Shown here piece by piece: positions 47,519-56,830 of a stretch of 64,000 nt of DNA. The notes below the pieces were generated by a model. It worked only from the letters and a program-made list of their open reading frames with translations. It did not search any database and had not been told where the DNA came from. The stretch is from Sulfurospirillum barnesii SES-3 (GTDB taxonomy: Bacteria > Campylobacterota > Campylobacteria > Campylobacterales > Sulfurospirillaceae). Position 1 is the stretch's first letter. Each line of letters opens with the position of its first letter. The stretch is taken from the NCBI RefSeq assembly GCF_000265295.1, contig NC_018002.1:1116001-1180000 (forward strand). Direction: 5' to 3'. A program made the position numbers and the translations under genes.

Positions 47519-48841
47519 ATGAATCCTGTTGTCGTTTCTGTCCTTTTGATGTTAGCACTGAGTCTTTTACGGGTAAATGTTGTGGTTGCGCTAACATTGA
47601 GTGCCCTTTTGGGAGGATTTATTGCAGGGTTGCCTTTGAGTGAGACAATGAGTGCTTTTAATAAAGGACTAGGCGGTGGGGCTACCATTGCATTGAGCTA
47701 TGCGATGTTAGGTGCTTTTGCTGTTGCCATTTCGCATTCAGGTATTACCGATGTTTTAGCACGCTATGTGATTAAAAAAATGGGTAAAGAGGCAACACCC
47801 ACACAAAGAAGTTATTTAAAAGCAACCCTTTTAAGTGCTATTTTACTGGTTGCTATTAGTTCACAAAATCTAATTCCTGTTCACATTGCGTTTATCCCGA
47901 TTTTGATTCCACCGCTTTTACATACGATGGCACAACTTCACATTGATAGGCGTATGGTGGCATGTGTGATTGCTTTTGGCTTAACCGCTACGTATATGTT
48001 ATTGCCCGTTGGCTTTGGTGGTATTTTTCTCAATAATATTCTTTTAAAAAACATTGTTGAAAATGGCATGATGGTCACATCGGCTCAAATGCCTGTGGGT
48101 ATGATGATTCCTGTTTTTGGAATGTTTTTAGGTCTTTTGGTGGCTATTTTTATCACCTATAAAAAACCACGCCATTATTCGGTTCAAAAAATATTAGATA
48201 CCCAACCAGAAGCCCGCACATTAAATGTTTTACATGTAGGGACTGCTCTTGTTGCGATTGTCTTAGCACTCTCTTTGCAACTTTACAGTGATTCCATTAT
48301 TGTAGGTTCTTTAGCGGGTTTAGTGGTCTTTGTTATGGGTGGGGTTGTCAAAGCCAATCAAACGCACGATGTCTTTACCAAAGGTGTCTACATGATGGGC
48401 ATGATAGGTTTTATTATGATTGCAGCGAGTGGATTTGCAGAAGTGATGAAAGCCACACAAGGGGTCAGCTCACTTGTTAATTCTGTATCATTACTTATCG
48501 GGAGCAATAAAGCATTACTTGCTTTTTTGATGCTTCTTGTGGGACTTTTAATTACCATGGGTATTGGCTCATCCTTTTCAACCATTCCGATTATTGCAAC
48601 CATTTATGTACCTTTATGTGTAGAATTTGGCTTTTCGCCTCTAGCAACCATTGCGCTTGTGGGTGCGGCAGCAGCCTTGGGTGATGCAGGTTCTCCTGCA
48701 TCTGATACCACATTAGGACCTACATCGGGTTTAAATGTGGATGGTCAACATGATCATATTTGGGATACGGTTGTGCCTACGTTTATTCACTATAATATTC
48801 CATTGATTCTTTTTGGATGGATTGCGGCGATGGTGCTTTAA
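47519..48841 (+). CDS. Na+/H+ antiporter family protein (YuiF/HI0325-like)
   Basis: A 440-residue integral membrane protein of the ion transporter superfamily, in the group annotated as 'Na+/H+ antiporter family' (NhaC-related, including YuiF). It has about 11-12 hydrophobic segments. Notable segments are [36 protein letters not shown] and the glycine-rich [20 protein letters not shown] near the C-terminus. Members may exchange Na+ for H+ or import amino acids such as histidine; the substrate is not determined. It is a single gene flanked by palindrome-containing gaps. Confidence 0.8.
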   Translation: MNPVVVSVLLMLALSLLRVNVVVALTLSALLGGFIAGLPLSETMSAFNKGLGGGATIALSYAMLGAFAVAISHSGITDVLARYVIKKMGKEATPTQRSYLKATLLSAILLVAISSQNLIPVHIAFIPILIPPLLHTMAQLHIDRRMVACVIAFGLTATYMLLPVGFGGIFLNNILLKNIVENGMMVTSAQMPVGMMIPVFGMFLGLLVAIFITYKKPRHYSVQKILDTQPEARTLNVLHVGTALVAIVLALSLQLYSDSIIVGSLAGLVVFVMGGVVKANQTHDVFTKGVYMMGMIGFIMIAASGFAEVMKATQGVSSLVNSVSLLIGSNKALLAFLMLLVGLLITMGIGSSFSTIPIIATIYVPLCVEFGFSPLATIALVGAAAALGDAGSPASDTTLGPTSGLNVDGQHDHIWDTVVPTFIHYNIPLILFGWIAAMVL

Positions 48842-48848
48842 GATGCTT

Positions 48849-48858
48849 TTACATGTAA
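48849..48858. repeat. TTACATGTAA palindrome copy after the antiporter gene
   Basis: It begins 8 bp after the stop codon, inside an extended near-palindrome GCTTTTACATGTAAAGC. The rest of the 216-bp gap to the next gene shows no feature that I recognise. Confidence 0.8.
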
Positions 48859-49057
48859 AGCTGAATTCACGAAATGTCACTTTACTTAACAATTTTGAGA
48901 TTTCATTTTTAGACTGTAACTTTTTTTCTCACTAAAATGTAGCGAATATACACAAGAGTCTTTTTTTAGCGCTTGATTTTGGTTTCAAAAAAGAAAAAGT
49001 CTCTTTCGGGTCGCTTTGGGTTTTTAAAATAAATTTATCTTATAAAAAGGAAGAAAA

Positions 49058-50279
49058 ATGATGGCATGGTGGAAACACTTAGCGCTTTGGAAGAAGATCT
49101 TTATTGGTCTTTGTTTAGGTTTGGTTGTCGGTCTTTTATTTAAAGAGACAGCATTGATGTTGAAACCTTTGGGAACACTCTTTATTAACATGATTAAGAT
49201 GTTGATTGTGCCTTTGATTTTCGTAACATTGGTTACGGGTATTACTTCTATGGAAGATATTGGAAAGATGCGTCGTATTGGTCTAAAGACGTTTTCTATC
49301 TATTTGGTTACAACAGCCATTGCGGTTGCAATTGGTTTGGCATTTGGTATTGTATTTGAACCAGGTTCTGGTGTTTCACTAGAGAGTGCAGCTGCAATGA
49401 ATGCTAAAAGTGCGCCACCATTAATGGAAACGCTCTTAGCGCTTATCCCCTCAAACCCATTAAACAGTTTGATGAAAGGTGATATTTTACAAATTATCGT
49501 TTTTGCTATCTTTTTAGGTATTTCCATTAACCTAGCAGGTGAAAAAGGCAAACCTGTTGCGGCATTTTTTGAATCGTTTTCAGAAGCGATGTTTAAAATG
49601 ACTGAGATTGTTATCTCTTTTGCGCCTATTGGTGTTTTTGGTTTGATGGCATGGGTTTCTGCATCGTATGGTATTAAGCCTTGGTAAAGTCATTGCGTGT
49701 GTGTATGTGGCTTCTTTGATTCATATGGCTCTTACCATGGGTGGTGGTATAGCCGTGTTTGCAAAACTCAGTCCTGTTAAATTCTTTAAGGGTATTTTAT
49801 CCGCACAAAGTGTTGCTTTTACAACCACCAGTAGTTCAGGAACATTGCCAGTGACTACGAGCAATACCATTCACAACCTCGGTGTTTCAAAACCAATTGC
49901 AAGTTTTGTTTTACCATTGGGTGCAACTATCAACATGGATGGAACCGCACTTTATCAAGGGGTTTGTGTCATGTTTGTTGCGCAAGCTTTTGGAGTAGAC
50001 TTAAGCTTTGCGAATTACTTAACCATTATTATCACCGCAACACTCGCTTCTATTGGAACGGCAGGTGTGCCAGGGGCGGGTCTTATTATGCTTTCATTGG
50101 TATTAACATCTGTTGGTCTTCCTTTGGAGGGTGTTGCGATTATTGCAGGAATCGATAGAATCTTAGATATGGCTCGAACGACTGTGAATGTTACAGGCGA
50201 TGCGATGGTTTCTGTTTTAGTCGCCAAGAGTGAAGGTGAACTAGACGAGAAAATTTACAATCAAGACAACGTTGAATAA
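49058..50279 (+). pseudogene. DAACS (SLC1/GltP-DctA) symporter, frameshifted
   Basis: Two adjacent open frames together make one dicarboxylate/amino acid:cation symporter of ~406 residues. The first (49058-49687) carries the N-terminal half, with MIKMLIVPLIFVTLVTGI. The second (from about 49668) carries the diagnostic C-terminal half with TTSSSGTLPVTTSN, LPLGATINMDGTALYQG, GTAGVPGAGLIML and DRILDMARTTVNVTGDA. The frame changes by +1 near 49665-49690, consistent with one inserted or two deleted bases, just after ASYGI. No shift-prone heptamer with a stimulator is evident. It is either a recent pseudogene or a sequencing error. An intact protein would import glutamate, aspartate or C4-dicarboxylates with Na+ or H+. 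Confidence 0.85.
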
Positions 50280-50294
50280 AAAGATGTAAGTAGA

Positions 50295-50326
50295 TTTACA
50301 TGTAAGGCAAATGCCTTACATGTAAA
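50295..50326. terminator. Bidirectional hairpin made of two inverted palindrome copies
   Basis: Arms 50295-50309 (TTTACATGTAAGGCA) and 50312-50326 are perfect 15-bp complements with a 2-bp centre. Each contains one TTACATGTAA. It lies exactly between the convergent DAACS and CPA2 antiporter genes. Confidence 0.75.
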
Positions 50327-50331
50327 CACTC

Positions 50332-51531
50332 TTAAACACACTCTGCTTTAAAATAGTGCTTCAAAATAAACGGCGGAATCACCGTGGTAATGACAATCAC
50401 AAAAATCAACATGGCATAAATCTCATTAGGCAATACACCATTGATACGTCCCATCTCAGCAAAAATAAGTCCCACTTCGCCACGTGGAATCATGGAAACA
50501 CCAATAAGAGCGTTATTGCGAATGGATTTTTGAAAGATAAAAAATGCCCCTGCAAATTTTGTTAAAAACGCTAGAAAGATAAAGCTTAAGCTCATAATCC
50601 AAAACGTACCAGAACTAAAGTCAATGACCCTTAAATTCAACGAAAGACCCACCATAACAAAGAAAATAGGGGTAAAAATTTGAATAATAGGGGTCATATT
50701 GACCTTAACATCGTTAAGCAGTTGCTCGTTGGTTCCAAGAGCGGTTCCAAAAGGAAGAAAGAAACGACGAGAAAGGGCAACACCTGCTGCAAACGAGCCT
50801 AAAATGGCAGGCGCTCCTACCATATGCGAAAAATAGGAGAAGATAAGAATCAAAGAGATAATAATCGTTGGAATGTACCCTGGAACAAGCATCTTTGCGT
50901 GGAATTTATGAATAAGAAAGGAGAGTACTTTTGCAAGAATGGGGGCTAAAATTAAAAAAGAGACCACCATCGTCGTTACGGAGAGTGTGTGTTGAAAACT
51001 TACCTCTTGTGCAATGGAAAAATCATAAATAAAGACCAATAAAATTATTCCAATAATATCATCAATGACCGCTGCACCAATGACAATTTGAGCAATATTG
51101 GTCTGTTCCATATGAATGTCTTTAAGCACCCTTAGCGTAATACCAATACTCGTTGCAGTGAGCGTTCCTCCAATAAAAAGAGAAATATCAAAGGAGAGGT
51201 TAAAAAGATAATAGGCTAGTAAAAATCCACAGATAAAAGGAAGAACAACCCCCAATATAGCAACCGTAAATGATTTCATGCCCGCATCTTTGAGTCTATG
51301 AAAATCAGTTTCTAAGCCCACTTCAAATAAAAGCAAGATAATACCAATCTCAGCTAATATTTTTAACACTTCATTGGGAGTAATTAAACCAAAAACAGAA
51401 GAGCCTAAAAGAACCCCTGCTAAGAGTTCTCCTAAGACAGAAGGAATGCCGTATTTTGCAAAAAGTTCGCTCAAAAAGCGTGCAACAATTAAAATCAAAA
51501 AAAGCGATAAAAAAAACTCATGAATTTGCAT
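50332..51531 (-). CDS. CPA2-family cation:proton antiporter
   Basis: A 399-residue monovalent cation:proton antiporter-2 membrane protein, similar to the transport domain of KefB/KefC and NapA-type exchangers. It has about 12-13 membrane helices. Conserved segments are YGIPSVLGELLAGVLLGSS, the paired-acid-type AAVIDDIIGIILLV (Asp-Asp at the ion site) and GAPAILGSFAAGVALSR, then SMIPRGEVGLIFAEMGR. There is no C-terminal TrkA-N domain, so it is probably a simple Na+ or K+/H+ exchanger. MarC is encoded 63 bp upstream on the same strand. Confidence 0.9.
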   Translation of the reverse strand: MQIHEFFLSLFLILIVARFLSELFAKYGIPSVLGELLAGVLLGSSVFGLITPNEVLKILAEIGIILLLFEVGLETDFHRLKDAGMKSFTVAILGVVLPFICGFLLAYYLFNLSFDISLFIGGTLTATSIGITLRVLKDIHMEQTNIAQIVIGAAVIDDIIGIILLVFIYDFSIAQEVSFQHTLSVTTMVVSFLILAPILAKVLSFLIHKFHAKMLVPGYIPTIIISLILIFSYFSHMVGAPAILGSFAAGVALSRRFFLPFGTALGTNEQLLNDVKVNMTPIIQIFTPIFFVMVGLSLNLRVIDFSSGTFWIMSLSFIFLAFLTKFAGAFFIFQKSIRNNALIGVSMIPRGEVGLIFAEMGRINGVLPNEIYAMLIFVIVITTVIPPFILKHYFKAECV

Positions 51532-51594
51532 CTGTTGTCCTTGATTTTAAAGGATAATCAAACCAATAGTAGTCTTACTCCAATTAATTCGCTC

Positions 51595-52200
51595 TTAATG
51601 AAAAAAGTTTTTTATCCCTGTAAAAATAAGTTGAGCAGCCAGTGCGGCTAAAACAAGACCTGTTATCTTACTGAGCACAATCAATCCTGTGCGACCAATC
51701 AGTTTTTCAATATGTCCTGAGAGGTAAAGAAGCACACCAATACTCATAATAGCACATAAGAGCGCTCCCGAACCTAGCAGCATATCATCAAAGCCATTCA
51801 TATCTGCACCCATGACCATTAACGCACCCACCGTACCAGGTCCTACAGTGACAGGAATGGCTAAAGGCACAACCGCATGTTTTAAAATATCGGCTTTACA
51901 TGTTGGTTCAGCATTGACATCTTTTTGAACCAAATCAACAGCGGTTAAAAATAAAAGTGCTCCCGCTCCAATACGAAAAGCATCCAGAGTAATACCAAAA
52001 AGCTCAAAAATATACTTACCAAAAAAGAGAATAATAAGACAGGTGATAGAAATCGCTAAGGTGACCTTGATGGCAAGACGTTTTTTATCACCCTCATCAA
52101 TCCCTTTGGTCATAGATAAAAAAATGGTAGTCACAAAAAACGGTGTCATAATGAAAAAGAATTTAACAAAAATAGCAAAAAATGCTGAGAGATGAATCAT
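51595..52200 (-). CDS. MarC-family integral membrane protein
   Basis: A 201-residue membrane protein with six predicted helices, of the MarC/UPF0056 family. Typical segments are FFVTTIFLSMTKGIDEGDKKRLAIK, FRIGAGALLFLTAVDLVQKD, VVPLAIPVTVGPGTVGALM and GLIVLSKITGLVLAALAAQ. The molecular function is unknown; MarC was once linked to multidrug resistance, but that link was not upheld. It is divergent from the unknown 198-residue gene. Confidence 0.88.
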   Translation of the reverse strand: MIHLSAFFAIFVKFFFIMTPFFVTTIFLSMTKGIDEGDKKRLAIKVTLAISITCLIILFFGKYIFELFGITLDAFRIGAGALLFLTAVDLVQKDVNAEPTCKADILKHAVVPLAIPVTVGPGTVGALMVMGADMNGFDDMLLGSGALLCAIMSIGVLLYLSGHIEKLIGRTGLIVLSKITGLVLAALAAQLIFTGIKNFFH

Positions 52201-52266
52201 GAAATTACTCCTTTAAAAAGCGGGTATTATAGCACTTTTTCAGTTGCACTTTGGCAGAATAAACGT

Positions 52267-52863
52267 ATGAAAAAAGAGATACTTTACTTAACCGAATACC
52301 TTGCGAAAAGCAAAGAAAACCCATTCTATCCACGCCTAGTAGAAAACCTTAGTGAATGTTCCTTGTATACACCTACGCATTTTACACAGGCACACATCTG
52401 TGCTTTACTTAAACATCACTCCTTGCGTGTTCCTAGCAATGAAGAAGAGGGTATTCAACAGCTTGATATGTGTTTGCAAAAATCTTTACCTGAAGCACTC
52501 AATGAAGCCAAAAAAACGCTTTTTATGACACTTTTACAAAGCAATTTTCCAAAGAAAAAAAGTTTTTTAAATGTTTCTTTAGAGCTTTTTATCTCTCAGC
52601 TTGAGCCTGCTGAAAAAAGTATTTATGAAAATCTTTTAGCTTATGTTGTAGGTATAAATCGTGCGCTAGCACTTTTTTTCGTCTTTGCAAAAGAGGAGCA
52701 AAAAGAGCTAACACCAGAGCATTTGGTCACGTTTGCGCAGTCTTTACATGTAAGCTTAATGGCATTGATTTTTAATGATGATGAGCAAGCCCTTTTAGAA
52801 GAAGGCTTAACATCTTTGTTAGGGGTTTATTTAAGTTTATATGGAAAATACCTTTACATGTAA
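52267..52863 (+). CDS. Unknown soluble helical protein
   Basis: A 198-residue protein that I do not recognise. It was started at ATG 52267 (MKKEILYLTEYLAKSKENPF); the 25 extra residues of the longer reading overlap the marC start region and look non-coding. It appears largely alpha-helical and cytoplasmic, leucine- and glutamate-rich, without cysteine motifs or membrane segments. Two palindrome copies touch it. One at 52744-52753 encodes LHV; the other at 52854-52863 encodes the last residues Tyr-Met, and its TAA is the stop codon. Its neighbours (marC, yggS) give no clear hint. Confidence 0.65.
   Translation: MKKEILYLTEYLAKSKENPFYPRLVENLSECSLYTPTHFTQAHICALLKHHSLRVPSNEEEGIQQLDMCLQKSLPEALNEAKKTLFMTLLQSNFPKKKSFLNVSLELFISQLEPAEKSIYENLLAYVVGINRALALFFVFAKEEQKELTPEHLVTFAQSLHVSLMALIFNDDEQALLEEGLTSLLGVYLSLYGKYLYM
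52854..52863. repeat. TTACATGTAA palindrome copy supplying a stop codon
   Basis: The final TAA of the palindrome is the in-frame stop of the preceding gene, whose last codons are TAC and ATG. It is the only copy here that is read in the third frame. Confidence 0.8.
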
Positions 52864-52904
52864 ACAGAGAAAAAAAGAAGTCAAGCCCATAGGGGTGCTC
52901 CTTT

Positions 52905-53582
52905 TTATTTAAATAAAATACTCCCTAAGCGAATCATATTCGCACCACATGCAATAGCAAGTTCAAAATCATTGCTCATACCCATAGAACAATATTTTGC
53001 CCCTTTACTTTGGAGTGATTCAAAAAGCGTGTGGGTTGTCTCAAAACTTTTTTGAATCAACTGTGTATCTTCGCTGTGTGCTCCAATGCTCATAACTCCC
53101 TTAAGCTGAATGTTTTTACATGTAAGGCTGATTTGCTCATAAATTTCTAAAGCTTCTTCAGGAAGAACACCTGCTTTTTGCTCTTCATAGGCACTGTTGA
53201 TTTGTAAAAGCGCATTCATCTGTTTATTCTTTACATGTAAACGTTTATCGAGTTCTTGAGCAAGTTCTAGTGAGCTGAGTGAGTGCATTAAAAAGGGGTC
53301 AAGGTCAATGAGTTGATTGATTTTGTTGGTCTGCAAACGCCCGATAAAGTGCCACTCTAAAGGAAGATGTGCGAGTGCGTGTACTTTTTCACTCATGTCT
53401 TGAATCTTATTTTCTCCAAAACAGCGTTGCCCTATGTTATACATGGCTTCAATCATCTGGGGCGTTGCGCTTTTACTCGCTGCGACAATTTTGACGATAT
53501 GATGACCACTCACGCCCAAACGTGCTTTTTCAATACGGGTAAGAATCGCATCCATTGTTGTGACAAATTGTTTAGTTTCCAT
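52905..53582 (-). CDS. yggS: PLP homeostasis protein (YggS/PROSC family)
   Basis: A single-domain alanine-racemase-fold protein that binds pyridoxal 5'-phosphate and buffers its level. The PLP lysine is in KIVAASKSATPQMIEAMY. Other family segments are GENKIQDMSEKVHAL, EWHFIGRLQTNK and SMGMSNDFELAIACGANMIRLGS. The start METKQFVTTMDA (53582) was chosen; ATG 53603 is seven codons earlier. Either start overlaps the end of rseP, so it is coupled to that gene. Two palindromes occur in it (53116-53125 TCK, 53231-53240 LHVK). Confidence 0.92.
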   Translation of the reverse strand: METKQFVTTMDAILTRIEKARLGVSGHHIVKIVAASKSATPQMIEAMYNIGQRCFGENKIQDMSEKVHALAHLPLEWHFIGRLQTNKINQLIDLDPFLMHSLSSLELAQELDKRLHVKNKQMNALLQINSAYEEQKAGVLPEEALEIYEQISLTCKNIQLKGVMSIGAHSEDTQLIQKSFETTHTLFESLQSKGAKYCSMGMSNDFELAIACGANMIRLGSILFK

Positions 53583-54630
53583 TGGCCAACCTGTATATGT
53601 CATTGATAATTGTAAACGCCATAAGGCTCAAAAGCAATCCCCACCCTGCCATAGTAAGGCTTGTAAGAATTTTCTCATTGGGCGCTTTTTTTGTCAGCAT
53701 TTCATAGGCATTAAACATAATGTGCCCACCATCAAGAGCGGGAATAGGCAATAAATTAAAAACACCCAGATTGACTGAAATAAGCGCTGTGAGTGCAAAG
53801 AGTGCGATGATACCTGCATCACTTGCATCCGAAGTGACTTTGACGATGCTGATAATGCCACCCATCTCCTTGGGAGAGACAACCCCCTCAACCAGTTTTT
53901 GCAGTCCTGTGAGAATCAATGTGGTTGCCCTTAGTGTTTGTTCCCACGCAAATTGAGGGAGTTCATCCATACCATAGTGTATCTCGAGGGTTTTACCACT
54001 CGGAGAGATTCCTAGCATTTTTTTCTCTAAAATTTCACCAAACATATTTTGATATTGAGTAATTTTAGGTGTCATATGAAATGTAAAAACACTGCCCGCT
54101 CGCTCAATTTTAACTTCCAAAGTATCTGTGCTTTTTTGAATTAAAGCGCTCACTTCATCCCACGTTTGAATCAAAACACCATCAATCATCACAATGCGAT
54201 CATTGCTTTGAATACCCGCTTCTAAGGCAACAGAATTTTCACTCATTTGACCAATAATAGGGGAGAGTTTGCTCACACCCATACTCCCAATTGCCATATA
54301 GAGTAAGAAGGCTAATAAAAAATTTGCAAAAGGCCCTGCAAAAAGAATGATAATACGTTTCCACGGTGCTTTTGTTGTGTAGCTATCGGCATCATAACTG
54401 AGCTTAGTAGGGTCTTTGTCGTCTTGCCCTTTCATTTGAACATAACCACCAAGAGGAATCAAAGAGAAGCAATACTCTGTTTTGCCAATGATCTTAGAAA
54501 AAACTTTTTTCCCAAAACCAATGCTAAAAACTTCCACATGAACACCAAAAAAGCGAGCGGCTAAAAAATGACCCAATTCGTGAAAAAAAATCAAAAAAGA
54601 GAGGACGAGAAGAGATGTAAGTGTACCCAT
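53572..54630 (-). CDS. rseP: Site-2 zinc metalloprotease RseP
   Basis: An inner-membrane protease that cleaves transmembrane segments, such as anti-sigma factors or remnant signal peptides. The zinc motif HExxH appears as FFHELGHFLAARFFG in the first helix (His17-His21). A periplasmic PDZ domain is at about residues 105-185 (AGIQSNDRIVMIDGV). The third metal ligand lies in NLLPIPALDGGHI. The 352-residue length is normal. Its start shares its boundary with the pgsA stop, and its end overlaps yggS. Confidence 0.95.
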   Translation of the reverse strand: MGTLTSLLVLSFLIFFHELGHFLAARFFGVHVEVFSIGFGKKVFSKIIGKTEYCFSLIPLGGYVQMKGQDDKDPTKLSYDADSYTTKAPWKRIIILFAGPFANFLLAFLLYMAIGSMGVSKLSPIIGQMSENSVALEAGIQSNDRIVMIDGVLIQTWDEVSALIQKSTDTLEVKIERAGSVFTFHMTPKITQYQNMFGEILEKKMLGISPSGKTLEIHYGMDELPQFAWEQTLRATTLILTGLQKLVEGVVSPKEMGGIISIVKVTSDASDAGIIALFALTALISVNLGVFNLLPIPALDGGHIMFNAYEMLTKKAPNEKILTSLTMAGWGLLLSLMAFTIINDIYRLANGN

Positions 54631-55172
54631 TATTTGACCTCTTTTTTCGTATAACCTATAATATATTCATAACCAGAATAGAGTGTCAGTGCCACTGCAA
54701 TCCATAAAAGAAGTTCTGCAAAAGGCCAATTCATCATTAAAAAGCCAATGGCAATCATCTGAAAGACCGTTTTGACTTTTCCAGCCATACTTGCCGCAAT
54801 ATTTTTCCCCTCGCTGATTGCTGCCACACGCAATCCTGTAATAAAAAATTCACGGGTAAGGATTAAAAAAATAGCCCAAGGATTGGCTCTGTCTATCATC
54901 ATTAAACCTAAAAATGCCGCCAATGTGAGCATTTTATCTGCTAAGGGGTCTAAAATGGCGCCTAATTGTGTTTTTTGATTCCAGCTTCGAGCAATATAGC
55001 CATCAAAAAAATCAGTTGCACTGGCGAGTACAAAAATAAGGGCTGCAAAATAGTCCAACCAGCTTACATGTAAGCCTGCAAACAAAGCTATATCACGATT
55101 GACTAAAAAAATAAACATGAGAGGCGCTAAGGCAATTCTCATGCTTGCAAGGGCATTGGGAAGATTCATCAT
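54630..55172 (-). CDS. pgsA: Phosphatidylglycerophosphate synthase PgsA
   Basis: An integral membrane CDP-alcohol phosphatidyltransferase that makes phosphatidylglycerophosphate from CDP-diacylglycerol and glycerol 3-phosphate, the first step to phosphatidylglycerol and cardiolipin. The active-site pattern DG-x2-AR-x8-G-x3-D-x3-D is seen as DFFDGYIARSWNQKTQ followed by LGAILDPLADKML. The 180 residues carry about four to five helices. It overlaps the upstream SDR gene by 4 bp and rseP by one base. A palindrome copy encodes LHVSW. Confidence 0.94.
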   Translation of the reverse strand: MMNLPNALASMRIALAPLMFIFLVNRDIALFAGLHVSWLDYFAALIFVLASATDFFDGYIARSWNQKTQLGAILDPLADKMLTLAAFLGLMMIDRANPWAIFLILTREFFITGLRVAAISEGKNIAASMAGKVKTVFQMIAIGFLMMNWPFAELLLWIAVALTLYSGYEYIIGYTKKEVK

Positions 55173-55936
55173 TTAAATGTCGTTCCGCCATCAATAAGCA
55201 TGGTATGCCCTGTAATCCAAGAGGCTTTCTCAGAACAGAGAAATAAACACGCACCTGCTAAATCTTGTGGTTGTCCCATGCGACCTAGTGGTGAGAGTTT
55301 GGCAGTGACATCACGCACTTCCTCGTAATTGGTAAAAGCACGTAAGGCATCTGTTTCAATAGGTCCACCACTAACCGCATTGACACGAATGCCCTTGCAT
55401 CCAAGTTCTGCTGCTGCGTAACGAACCATTGTTTCCACAGCTGCTTTTGCCGTACCATGACCTGCATAATTTTCAATATAAACTAAATTACCTGTGGATG
55501 AAAGGGAAATAATACTTCCTCCTCCTACTTTTTCCATACGTTTTGCCGCTTCTTGTGCTCCTACGACAAATGCATTGACCGTTGCAGTAAAAATATTATT
55601 AATGCCTCTGGGTTTTAACTTCATAAATTTAGTATAGCCACCTACAACAGGACGTCCCGAAATAATAGCGTTGGAGATGAAAAAATCCACACGATCAAAC
55701 TCTTTATCAATCTCTAAAAAAAGATCTTTATAGGTTTCAGGTTCTAAAATATTTAAAGAATAAGCTCTGGCTTTGATACCATAATTTTTTTCTAAATCCT
55801 TAACTTGTTCAATGGCTAATTCTTCATTTGAGTTGTACGTAAATGCAATATTTACTCCCTCTTTTGCAAATTCATAAACAATCGCTTTGCCAATACCTCT
55901 GGTACCGCCGCTAATTACAAGTGTTTTACCTTGCAT
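55169..55936 (-). CDS. SDR-family enoyl-ACP reductase-like protein (FabL type)
   Basis: A 255-residue short-chain dehydrogenase with the cofactor motif GGTRGIGKAI at the N-terminus and the C-terminal GHTMLIDGGTTF. The active-site spacing is Tyr-x6-Lys (YAGHGTAK) rather than the YxxxK of most SDRs; this spacing is seen in enoyl-ACP reductases FabI and FabL. I recall C. jejuni Cj0807 and H. pylori HP0357 as close counterparts at the same gene position. It probably acts in fatty-acid synthesis. It is coupled to dapA upstream and pgsA downstream. Confidence 0.8.
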   Translation of the reverse strand: MQGKTLVISGGTRGIGKAIVYEFAKEGVNIAFTYNSNEELAIEQVKDLEKNYGIKARAYSLNILEPETYKDLFLEIDKEFDRVDFFISNAIISGRPVVGGYTKFMKLKPRGINNIFTATVNAFVVGAQEAAKRMEKVGGGSIISLSSTGNLVYIENYAGHGTAKAAVETMVRYAAAELGCKGIRVNAVSGGPIETDALRAFTNYEEVRDVTAKLSPLGRMGQPQDLAGACLFLCSEKASWITGHTMLIDGGTTFK

Positions 55937-56829
55937 TAAAATCCTTTAATAGTATATTTTTTAAGTGTGTTTTCAATACGTTTCATATTCGCAGGTGTAG
56001 GTGCACACAGTGGTAAACGATACTCTAAGGTATCTATCAACCCAGCAATATACATCGCCGCCTTAATAGGAATAGGATTACTCTCACAAAAGAGAATTTT
56101 ATTGATTTCATAGAGTGAATCATTGATAGCTTTAGCTCCATGATAATCCCCTTTAAGTGCTAAATGTGTAAGCTCTGCAATTTGGTCTGGCAAAATGTTT
56201 GAGGTAACTGAAATAACCCCTGAACCTCCATTAGAAAGAATAGGGTAGTTAATCGCATCTTCTCCACTAAAGACAGAAAGATTGGGTTGGTGTGCCAGTA
56301 AATCCACACAACGATCAATCGAACCCGTTGCCTCTTTAACCCCAAAAATATTTTGACATGCATCAAAGAGTCTAAAAATTGTATCGGGCAATAAATCACA
56401 GCCTGTGCGTCCAGGAACATTGTATAAAAGGACTGGGATTTCAACCGAATTTGCAATGGCTTGATAGTGTAAAAAGAGACCCTCTTGGGTGGGTTTATTG
56501 TAGTAGGGAGTTACTGAGAGGATAGCATGTGCACCATGAGATTGTGCAAATTTTGCCAAATCAATGGCTTCATGCGTTGCATTACTTCCTGCTCCTGCTA
56601 GGACTTTAACATTGCTTTTGGCGCACACATCCACAGCGATTTCAATACACCTGCGATGCTCTTCATGATTAAGGGTTGCACTCTCACCCGTGGTTCCCAC
56701 AGGTACAACAACATCAATGTTATTTTTAATTTGTCTTTCAATAAGTTTTGCATATTGAACTTCATCTAATTTTCCATTTTTAAAGGGGGTGATGAGAGCA
56801 GTCATTGCTCCTTGTAAACTGTATTGCAT
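55936..56829 (-). CDS. dapA: 4-Hydroxy-tetrahydrodipicolinate synthase DapA
   Basis: It condenses pyruvate with aspartate semialdehyde in lysine and meso-diaminopimelate synthesis. The 297-residue TIM barrel shows [36 protein letters not shown] (catalytic Tyr), [11 protein letters not shown] and the Schiff-base lysine in [14 protein letters not shown]. It lies one base after the M16 peptidase gene and shares its end with the SDR gene. It is part of the pyrD-to-yggS operon. Confidence 0.96.
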   Translation of the reverse strand: MQYSLQGAMTALITPFKNGKLDEVQYAKLIERQIKNNIDVVVPVGTTGESATLNHEEHRRCIEIAVDVCAKSNVKVLAGAGSNATHEAIDLAKFAQSHGAHAILSVTPYYNKPTQEGLFLHYQAIANSVEIPVLLYNVPGRTGCDLLPDTIFRLFDACQNIFGVKEATGSIDRCVDLLAHQPNLSVFSGEDAINYPILSNGGSGVISVTSNILPDQIAELTHLALKGDYHGAKAINDSLYEINKILFCESNPIPIKAAMYIAGLIDTLEYRLPLCAPTPANMKRIENTLKKYTIKGF

Positions 56830-56830
56830 T

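Noticed and set aside
49660-49690. Programmed +1 frameshift in the DAACS gene
   Set aside because: There is no shift-prone slow codon with a Shine-Dalgarno-like stimulator at the right distance; mutation or sequence error is more likely.
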